From Bacteroidia bacterium (lineage in GTDB: Bacteria; Bacteroidota; Bacteroidia; Bacteroidales; UBA12481): a DNA stretch of 5,974 nucleotides. Position 1 is the stretch's first letter. Every line of letters begins with the position of its first letter. The notes under the pieces were generated by a model, which did not search any database, had not been told where the DNA came from, and saw nothing but the letters and a program-made list of their open reading frames with translations. The stretch is from contig JAPLDV010000219.1 of the NCBI GenBank assembly GCA_026391235.1, positions 1-5,974 on the forward strand, read 5' to 3'. The position numbers were made by a program, and so were the translations under genes. Shown here one piece after another: positions 1-5,974 of this stretch.

Positions 1-358
1 GAATTACCTCGAATTACTGATCCCGGTTTTTGAAGATATTTCTATCGATTATTTTCAGAGTAACTGGGAAGGGGAATTGATCGACAAACTGCATGCATCA
101 ACCGGCGTATATGACGGTATCGTTCTGAATGCGGGAGGATACACGCATACATCAGTAGCAGTGGCAGATGCAGTTGCAGGAATTCACCTCCCGGTAGTTG
201 AGGTGCATATATCAAACCTTCTTAAAAGAGAAGATTTCCGCCACCAGTCTCTTATTGGACCTAATTGTATCGGTACCATTATGGGATTCGGGCTCGATTC
301 TTATCGTCTGGGAATCGAAAGCCTCAGAGTTTTTCTGAAAGTACCTAAATCTCAGTAA
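1..358 (+). CDS. aroQ: 3-dehydroquinate dehydratase, type II (5' end outside window)
   Basis: Type II dehydroquinase, the cytosolic dodecameric enzyme that converts 3-dehydroquinate to 3-dehydroshikimate in the shikimate pathway. The first complete codon starts at base 2 and about 118 residues are present; the family is about 140-150 residues, so roughly the first 25-30 are missing, including the Tyr/Arg active-site loop. Visible family blocks are YFQSNWEGELID, the substrate-binding LNAGGYTHTS (its Asn is codon 128-130), EVHISN (catalytic His at 206-208), REDFRHQS (Arg at 239-241) and the C-terminal GFGLDSYRLGIESL. The frame is open leftwards past an internal TTG at 77, which encodes the Leu of the conserved GELID block and is not a start. 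It ends 9 nt before pyk, and the two are probably one transcript. The residues that can be seen suggest a functional enzyme. Confidence 0.95.
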   Translation, partial: NYLELLIPVFEDISIDYFQSNWEGELIDKLHASTGVYDGIVLNAGGYTHTSVAVADAVAGIHLPVVEVHISNLLKREDFRHQSLIGPNCIGTIMGFGLDSYRLGIESLRVFLKVPKSQ

Positions 359-367
359 TTCAAAAGT

Positions 368-1780
368 ATGCATAAGAAGCACAATAAAGTAGTGGCCACC
401 ATTTCCGACCAGCGTTGTTCACAGGATCATATCCGTGAACTTTTTGAGGCCGGAATGAATGTAGTCCGGTTAAATACTGCGCACCAAAATCCGGAAGGTT
501 CAAGGAAAGTAGTCGACTCAGTCAGAAAAGTTTCGGACGAGATAGCTATTCTGATCGATACAAAAGGACCTGAAATAAGGACAACCGTAGCCCGCGATCC
601 TGTTGAAGTTAATATCGGCGAAATGATTGAAATCATTGGAGATCCCGATATGGCCTGCATTCCCGGCAGATTATCGGTCACCTATCCCGGATTTGTCAAT
701 GATCTTTCAATTGGCAACCGGATATTGATTGACGATGGGGATATCGAATTAGTTGTGGAAGGCAAGAGTGATAAATGCTTGAATTGCAAAGTATTAAATT
801 CGGGATTTATTAAATCCAGAAAAAGTATAAATGTTCCGGCGGTATCCATCAATCTTCCGCCTCTTAATGAAAAGGATAAGGAATACATCCAATTTGCTAT
901 CGAGAATGATGTCGATTTTATCGCCCATTCCTTTGTCAGGCGCAAGGAAGATGTTATGGCCATTCAATCGATTTTGAAAGAACACCAGTCGAAGATCAAG
1001 ATCATTGCAAAAATTGAAAATCAGGAGGGTGTTGAAAATATCGAAGAGATATTGAATCATGTATACGGAATAATGGTTGCGAGGGGAGATCTTGGAATTG
1101 AGATTGCCGGAGAGAAAATACCCGGAATACAGCGGATGCTGATTAACGCCTGCATCCGGCGCAAGAAGCCGGTTATCATTGCAACGCAGATGCTTCATAC
1201 CATGATTGAGCATCCCAGGCCGACAAGGGCAGAGATCTCGGATGTTGCCAACGCCATTTATACCGGTACCGATGCACTGATGCTCAGCGGTGAAACTGCT
1301 TATGGCCAATATCCCGTTGAGGCGGTGAGCATGATGACCCGGATTGCTCTTGAAGTGGAAAATCAAAAGGAATCCGAAGGGGTATCCTCTATCAGTTCCA
1401 TCGATAATGAAATAGCTGCTTTCCTGGCCAATGCGGCCTTTCATGCATCAAATGATCTGAATACCACTGCTGTAGTTATTGATACCTTAACCGGCCGCAC
1501 TGGTCGGTATATGGCGGCTTTCCGCAACCGGAACCCGGTTTTTGCAGCCTGCTATTCCGTTCGTGTCATGCGTGAACTAGCCCTCTCTTATGGAATCTAC
1601 CCATTTTACATGGATCATAAAGAGAGCACGGATACCTTTAAAAGATCAGTGGTTTCTTACCTGCTGGATCACGGTGAACTCGACAGTTCCGATCGTATCA
1701 TCGTTGTTGGCGGTTCGTTCGGCCCGCGCAAAGGGGCCTCGTTCCTCGAAATCGGTAAGGTGACGGATTTGTTGATGTAG
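368..1780 (+). CDS. pyk: Pyruvate kinase
   Basis: Transfers phosphate from phosphoenolpyruvate to ADP, giving pyruvate and ATP; a cytosolic glycolytic enzyme, usually a tetramer. At 470 residues it has the normal length for bacterial pyruvate kinase without an extra C-terminal domain. Order: N-terminal half of the TIM barrel (about 1-72), lid B domain (about 73-163), second half of the barrel (about 164-340), C domain (about 350-470). Active-site residues visible are R34, N36, D64-T-K66 in [11 protein letters not shown]215 and E217 in [11 protein letters not shown]241 in [11 protein letters not shown]273 in IIATQML, and the signature [13 protein letters not shown] then MLSGETA. The N-terminus (ISDQRCS, RLNTAHQ) differs from the common form, placing Ala38 where the potassium-binding Ser normally sits; E69, the residue typical of potassium-dependent enzymes, is kept. 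The ATG at 368 gives the expected N-terminus; there is no strong Shine-Dalgarno. From memory, aroQ-pyk adjacency recurs in Bacteroidota. Confidence 0.97.
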   Translation: MHKKHNKVVATISDQRCSQDHIRELFEAGMNVVRLNTAHQNPEGSRKVVDSVRKVSDEIAILIDTKGPEIRTTVARDPVEVNIGEMIEIIGDPDMACIPGRLSVTYPGFVNDLSIGNRILIDDGDIELVVEGKSDKCLNCKVLNSGFIKSRKSINVPAVSINLPPLNEKDKEYIQFAIENDVDFIAHSFVRRKEDVMAIQSILKEHQSKIKIIAKIENQEGVENIEEILNHVYGIMVARGDLGIEIAGEKIPGIQRMLINACIRRKKPVIIATQMLHTMIEHPRPTRAEISDVANAIYTGTDALMLSGETAYGQYPVEAVSMMTRIALEVENQKESEGVSSISSIDNEIAAFLANAAFHASNDLNTTAVVIDTLTGRTGRYMAAFRNRNPVFAACYSVRVMRELALSYGIYPFYMDHKESTDTFKRSVVSYLLDHGELDSSDRIIVVGGSFGPRKGASFLEIGKVTDLLM

Positions 1781-1783
1781 CAT

Positions 1784-1811
1784 TTGCCTACTGCCTGCTG
1801 CTCACTGCCTA
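1784..1811. repeat. Degenerate CTGCCTA heptamer copies
   Basis: Just after the pyk stop lie about four imperfect copies of the heptamer that forms the perfect array at 1863-1918: TTGCCTA (1784-1790), CTGCCTG (1791-1797), a 6-nt CTGCTC remnant (1798-1803), and CTGCCTA (1805-1811). They are separated from the main array by the palindromic element. They look like older, mutated members of the same array, or of an array that the palindrome entered. Confidence 0.75.
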
Positions 1812-1820
1812 CTGATGCAA

Positions 1821-1838
1821 AGACGCAAATATGCGTCT
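1821..1838. repeat. Small palindromic element (AGACGCA / TGCGTCT)
   Basis: AGACGCA (1821-1827) and TGCGTCT (1832-1838) are perfect 7-nt inverted arms around the loop AATA. The right side continues as CTACG, whereas the left side (GATGCAA) does not match it. Alternative stems are possible: GCGT 1833-1836 with ACGC 1841-1844, and CGCAAA 1824-1829 with TTTGCG 1852-1857. The sequence resembles GTAGAGACGCA...TGCGTCTCTAC-type interspersed palindromes that I recall from Bacteroidota and cyanobacterial genomes; that resemblance is from memory. Lying between convergent genes it could also act as a hairpin at the 3' ends of transcripts, but no T-run follows it on either strand, so a classical intrinsic terminator is not supported. 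Confidence 0.65.
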
Positions 1839-1862
1839 CTACGCGCTACCCTTTGCGAAACT

Positions 1863-3213
<1,351 letters not shown>

Positions 3214-3221
<8 letters not shown>

Positions 3222-4566
3222 TATTTATCGATATAAAATCCTGGACAGAAGTAGCTTTCATCCATTTATTAACTTCCTTAAGGATACCTTCTTCATCCAT
3301 GGTCAGTATTTTTCGTTTTTCCATAATCAGGCGGCCGGCAACCACGAGAGATTCGATATTCCGGTTCTCCATGCTGTAAACGATTTGAGCATATGGATCA
3401 TGCAGTGGGATCATATTCGCCGTGGAAGGATCAATCAAAATAATATCCGCAGAGAATCCGGGTGCCAGGACTCCGGTAACTTCTTTAAGACCAAGTATGT
3501 CAGCATTAACAGAAGTGGCCATTTTCACTACCTGCCGCGCGGGTAGCACCGACGGGTCGAGGGAAGACATCTTGTGAAGCTTAGCAGCAGTTTGCATCTC
3601 AAAAAGCATGCTCAGCGAGTTATTCGATGAGGCACTGTCTGTTCCAAGTCCAACACGTATGCCCAATGCGATAAGTTCAGGAACAGGGCAGATCCCGCTC
3701 CCCAACATCATATTGCTGTGCGGATTATGGATGATCCCAACGTTTCGCATGAGCAGTATTTCCTTGTCATGATCAGTAAGATGCACGGCGTGTATAGCGA
3801 TAAAATCTGAGTTCAAGGCTCCAAATGAATCGAGCCATTCAAAAGGGGTCAGACGGTAGCGTTCGCGGATCTGCTCAACTTCTGCAAGGGTTTCGGCAAC
3901 ATGACTGCAGACTTTTATGCCCCAGGCTCTTGTATGTTCGGCGGCTTCACGGTAAAGATCACCGGAACAGGTGAACGGCGCATGCAAAACAAGGTATGGC
4001 CGCACCAATGGATGATCTTTATACCGGTATACCAGATCAGCTGTTACATTGAAATTATCCTGCGGATCCGGAATACCCGGTGTGGGCGTACTGAACAAAG
4101 CTTCACCGATAAATCCGCGTAACCCGCTTTCATCGACTGCTTTAGCAGCATGATTGGCAAAGAAGTTCATATCGGCAAGCGTTCCTGTTCCGGATTTGAT
4201 CATTTCGAGGAGGGAAAGACAGCTGCCGAGATATACATTATCGGGAGTGCAGAATTTTTTCTCCAAAGGCCAGATGACCCTGCGTAACCAATCGTGCAAT
4301 TTCAGATCAGTACCTAATCCGCGGTAAAGCGACAGGCTAAGATGGGTATGTGCATTAATCAGCGCCGGCATAACCAGTTTTCCGGAGGCTTGTAGTGTTT
4401 CTGCTGCCTGATATCGCCCGCGGTAATCTTTCCTTGCACCAAGCCAACTGATTATTCCGCCCCGTATCAGGATTAAGGAGTCCGAAATTTCTGAAAATTC
4501 CGGATCCAGGGTCAGGCATCGGCCACCGACGATTGCCAAATCAAAACTCTCTGGTAGGTGATCCAT
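3214..4566 (-). CDS. mtaD: Amidohydrolase, MTA/SAH deaminase family (first of tandem pair)
   Basis: Paralog of the gene that follows it, 450 residues, same fold and probable reaction: hydrolytic deamination of an adenosyl thioether or deoxyadenosine-type substrate in the cytosol. Metal and catalytic residues are all present: H73 and H75 (NAHTHLSL), H222 and E225 (SHVAET), H259 (HAVHL), D310 (GTDSASSNN). Other blocks are SGTGTLADMNFF (125-136), GEALFSTPTP (154-163), HAPFTCS (195-201) and the canonical HNPHSNMMLGSG (280-291). The ending LAPGFSADIILID then HDPYAQIVYSM belongs to the C-terminal sandwich. The ATG at 4564-4566 directly follows the TAG of the amidase remnant, with no strong Shine-Dalgarno, and the stop lies inside the next gene. 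Transcription probably starts at the promoter near 4912. Cytosine or guanine deaminase is less likely given the TRZ/MTA-type motifs; the mtaD symbol denotes family, not proven substrate. Confidence 0.9.
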
Positions 4567-4743
4567 CTATTTTCTGAAAAAATCAGGTTTCTTACTGAAT
4601 ATCTGTGTTTTATCCTGGAATAAATATCCGGCCTCGCATAGGATATCTTCATAATAAAGATTTCCGATCAAGCTGATATTTAAATGATTACCATTCTTAT
4701 CACGTCCGCTCGGTAAAGCCAGGCAAGCATGGCCGGTAGCTTT
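4567..4743 (-). pseudogene. 3' remnant of an amidase-signature gene
   Basis: The last ~57 codons before the TAG at 4567-4569 read as the C-terminal end of an amidase-signature (GatA-like) hydrolase: ATGHACLALPSGRDKNG, then NISLIGNLYYEDILCEAGYL and a KKPDFF tail. This matches the order of family blocks TGHPxxxxPxGF..., (I)SFLGxxYxE, AxAYQxAT and KxPPLF. An intact amidase has about 450-550 residues with the Ser-cisSer-Lys triad and the GGSSGG motif well upstream; none of that is here. Upstream, the frame runs into low-complexity DNA and stays open to a TTG at 4885-4887, giving a 106-codon frame with a Lys/Arg/Val-repetitive front (VKRVKNVKRVK) and a run of Val. That chimera is not a plausible enzyme. 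Its stop abuts the ATG of the downstream deaminase, indicating that an amidase was once the first gene of this operon. Confidence 0.72.
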
Positions 4744-4753
4744 CCCATACCCT

Positions 4754-4791
4754 CCCAACCCAACTACCACAACAACCACAACCATCACAAC
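4754..4791. repeat. AAC/CAC low-complexity tract
   Basis: An imperfect trinucleotide-like run of AAC, CAC and ACC (for example ACAACAACCACAACCATCAC) directly left of the 9-bp repeat array. Read on the minus strand it encodes consecutive valines. It forms the junction between the amidase remnant and the 9-bp repeats. No gene or regulatory signal was recognised in it. Confidence 0.8.
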
Positions 4792-4872
4792 ACTCTTAAA
4801 GTTCTTAACCCTCTTACCGCTCTTAACCCTCTTAACGTTCTTAACCCTCTTTACGCTCTTAACCTCCTCTAC
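4792..4872. repeat. Imperfect 9-bp tandem repeat array (about nine copies)
   Basis: Nine contiguous 9-mers, for example GTTCTTAAC (4801-4809), CCTCTTACC (4810-4818), GCTCTTAAC (4819-4827), CCTCTTAAC (4828-4836), GTTCTTAAC (4837-4845), CCTCTTTAC (4846-4854) and GCTCTTAAC (4855-4863), with more diverged end copies ACTCTTAAA and CTCCTCTAC. The first two bases alternate (G[TC] then CC), which suggests an 18-bp higher-order unit. Because the unit is a multiple of three it stays in frame and yields Lys-Arg-Val-Lys-like peptides on the minus strand. It lies between the promoter at 4912-4940 and the amidase remnant, where the amidase N-terminal coding region would be expected. Confidence 0.88.
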
Positions 4873-4911
4873 CAGCCTTCTTCTCAAATGAGTTTTTCAG
4901 CTAGCTTGCGG

Positions 4912-4940
4912 CAAAAGTATTAATTTTACAAGGTTTCAAA
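4912..4940 (-). promoter_or_regulatory. Bacteroidota-type promoter (TTTG-N17-TAnnTTTG)
   Basis: On the minus strand, TTTG (4940-4937) is followed after 17 nt by TACTTTTG (4919-4912), an exact fit to the TAnnTTTG -7 element of Bacteroidota; TTG-N17-23-TAnnTTTG is the reported Flavobacterium consensus. Transcription would begin near 4905-4908 and run through the 9-bp repeats and the amidase remnant into the two deaminase genes, giving a leader of about 340 nt before the first intact start. No equally good promoter was found for the plus-strand gene at 4947, whose control region must overlap this one or lie within the same 60 nt. Confidence 0.65.
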
Positions 4941-4946
4941 TCGTTT

Positions 4947-5459
4947 ATGAGGCTAAAATTCATGCTCACCGGGGTTATGGTTTGGATTGGGCTTTTGGCT
5001 CCCGGTCACCCCCTGCACCTTACTTTCACCAACCTGGAATTCAATACAAAGAATAACCGGTGGACGCTTACCCTAAAAGTGTTCTCCGACGATTTTGCAA
5101 CCAATCTGAGGATGGCAACCGGCTTGGAGACTATCATCGAAAAGAAAACGAAAAGCAGTGAAGCAGAACAGTTGCTTAAAAAATGGCTCGAAACCCGTTT
5201 ACAATTCTGGTTTGACTCCAAACCCATTGAATTTGATACCTGGCATTTTGACGGAATCAAAGTTAAAGAAGATGCATCCTGGATAACTTACACATTTACA
5301 GCGCCATCACCGGGATCCGAGATCAGGATCAGAAATGCACTGCTTTTTGATTTGTATTCCGATCAGAAAAATTTATTCATTTTAGCCATGGGGCAGTTCC
5401 AATCTGCACATGAATTTAAAAATAAGGATCAGGAAATTGTGATCAAACTGAACAAGTAG
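4947..5459 (+). CDS. DUF6702-like secreted protein
   Basis: 170 residues with an N-terminal signal peptide: positive start (MRLK), hydrophobic stretch about 5-18, probable cleavage near the G20-H21 region. The mature part begins HPLHLTFTNLEFN and continues with KVFSDDFATNL (44-54), a helical Glu/Lys-rich segment (about 62-85), and ALLFDLYSDQKN (131-142). The HPxH start, the K(I/V)F.DDF block and the N..L.D...DQ.N block are what I recall for DUF6702, a Bacteroidota family of exported proteins of unknown function; the family call rests on pattern memory. It is likely periplasmic. Possible lipid attachment is not supported, as no Cys follows the hydrophobic segment. The ATG at 4947 has only an AAGG about 13 nt upstream. 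It lies 38 nt ahead of the next secreted-protein gene and is probably in one transcript with it. Confidence 0.75.
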   Translation: MRLKFMLTGVMVWIGLLAPGHPLHLTFTNLEFNTKNNRWTLTLKVFSDDFATNLRMATGLETIIEKKTKSSEAEQLLKKWLETRLQFWFDSKPIEFDTWHFDGIKVKEDASWITYTFTAPSPGSEIRIRNALLFDLYSDQKNLFILAMGQFQSAHEFKNKDQEIVIKLNK

Positions 5460-5497
5460 GAACGGAATTTGTAGTTTAACAGAATTATTTTTTTGAT

Positions 5498-5974
5498 TTG
5501 AACGAGCGAATTAACATAGCTGGATTGTTGTTTTTATTCGTATTTCTTCCTGTTTCCCTTTATGCGACACATAATAGGGCAGGGGAGATTACTTGTAAGC
5601 AGATCAGTGATTTAACTTACAGGATAACGGTCATAACCTATACTTCCACCGGCCCGGAACCGGTTGCCGACCGGCCACAACTGGAGGTTCAGTTTGGCGA
5701 TGGTACCAAGGCGGTTGTGAGAAGGATTGAAGAAGTTATCCTTCCGGATTATTACAAAAGGAACAAATATGTTTATGACCACACCTATCCCGGGCCGGGC
5801 ACCTATCAGGTTCTGATGGAAGATCCCAACAGAAACAGGGGTGTAATAAACATACCAAATTCAGTTAATGTAGTTTTTTCCATAAAGACTATTCTGATCA
5901 TAAATCCGTCCATCGGCCCAAACAGCACCCCGGTCCTGCTAAATCCTCCTATTGATAAGGCTGCTCTGGGCTAT
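5498..5974 (+). CDS. Large secreted protein with PKD-like motif, probable gliding-motility-associated type (3' end outside window)
   Basis: The open frame runs from a TTG start at 5498 to the window edge, 159 codons. An in-frame TAA at 5477-5479 and the absence of ATG or GTG before the signal peptide leave TTG as the only plausible start (MNERINIAG...). A signal peptide is clear: hydrophobic core about 7-21 and cleavage after SLYA (residue 23). The mature protein starts THNRAGEITCKQIS, has QFGDGT (65-70), HTYPGPGTYQV and EDPNRNRGV, followed by IPNSVNVVFSIKTIL and INPSIGPNSTPVLLNPP. I recognise this order from long Bacteroidota surface proteins that end in a gliding-motility-associated (CHU/T9SS-type) C-terminal domain. 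If so, it is exported by the type IX system and probably acts as an adhesin or structural protein. The C-terminal sorting domain lies outside the window, so that part is inference. Confidence 0.8.
   Translation, partial: MNERINIAGLLFLFVFLPVSLYATHNRAGEITCKQISDLTYRITVITYTSTGPEPVADRPQLEVQFGDGTKAVVRRIEEVILPDYYKRNKYVYDHTYPGPGTYQVLMEDPNRNRGVINIPNSVNVVFSIKTILIINPSIGPNSTPVLLNPPIDKAALGY

Noticed and set aside
794..1444. 216-residue minus-strand frame inside pyk.
   Set aside because: It is fully antisense to well-conserved pyruvate kinase domains and shows no recognisable motif.
1821..1862. Hairpin as an intrinsic terminator between convergent genes.
   Set aside because: The stem is only 7 bp and no T-run follows on either strand. 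The T-run at 1922-1928 lies after the heptamer array, and no clear hairpin sits directly before it.
4744..4887. Basic Lys/Arg/Val-rich N-terminal half of the 106-codon minus-strand frame, as a possible small DNA-binding or antimicrobial protein.
   Set aside because: The composition follows entirely from 9-bp and AAC/CAC repeats whose unit is a multiple of three; the TTG start has no supporting ribosome binding site.
4729..4923. Plus-strand frame of 64 residues rich in LNPL and HNNH.
   Set aside because: It is the opposite strand of the 9-bp and AAC/CAC repeats, with no independent coding evidence.
4906..4928. Possible plus-strand promoter TTG ... TAATTTTA for the gene at 4947.
   Set aside because: The spacing is only 12 nt and the -7 element lacks the final G, so it does not meet the Bacteroidota consensus.

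Overview
The window looks like chromosomal DNA of a member of the Bacteroidota, probably from the Bacteroidales or nearby. Four things support this. The pyruvate kinase has the Bacteroidota-type N-terminus (ISDQRCS and RLNTAHQ instead of the usual TIGPAS and RLNFSHG). A promoter with the Bacteroidota TTTG / TAnnTTTG pattern lies in the divergent intergenic region. There is a DUF6702-type secreted protein, and the start of a secreted protein of the 'gliding motility-associated C-terminal domain' type. Ribosome binding sites are weak or absent, as is usual in this phylum.

Layout. Bases 1-1780 (plus strand) hold the 3' part of aroQ (type II dehydroquinase, shikimate pathway) and a complete pyk (pyruvate kinase, last step of glycolysis), 9 nt apart and probably co-transcribed. 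Bases 1781-1920 are a short convergent spacer made almost wholly of repeats: degenerate CTGCCTA heptamers, a small palindrome, then eight perfect CTGCCTA copies. That array runs into the 3' end of the next gene and supplies its last codons and its stop. Bases 1902-4566 (minus strand) are two full-length, overlapping, paralogous amidohydrolases of the MTA/SAH deaminase (MtaD/TrzA/SsnA-like) group, with all metal ligands present in both.

Bases 4567-4946 hold no intact gene. Reading leftwards on the minus strand from a good promoter (4912-4940), one meets a run of imperfect 9-bp repeats, an AAC/CAC-rich low-complexity tract, and then the last ~57 codons of an amidase-signature enzyme, whose stop TAG directly abuts the ATG of the first deaminase. 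The simplest reading is a former amidase-deaminase-deaminase operon whose amidase body was lost and replaced by repeat DNA, leaving the promoter to drive the two deaminases through a ~340-nt repeat-rich leader. Bases 4947-5974 (plus strand) hold a secreted DUF6702-like protein and, 38 nt on, the N-terminal part of a larger secreted protein with a PKD-like GDG motif, cut by the window edge.

No defence system, CRISPR array, RNA gene or insertion sequence was seen. The interesting material is the repeat DNA that brackets the deaminase pair and appears to have reshaped genes on both sides, and the deaminase pair itself. This is best treated as genome-remodelling evidence rather than as a new molecular system.
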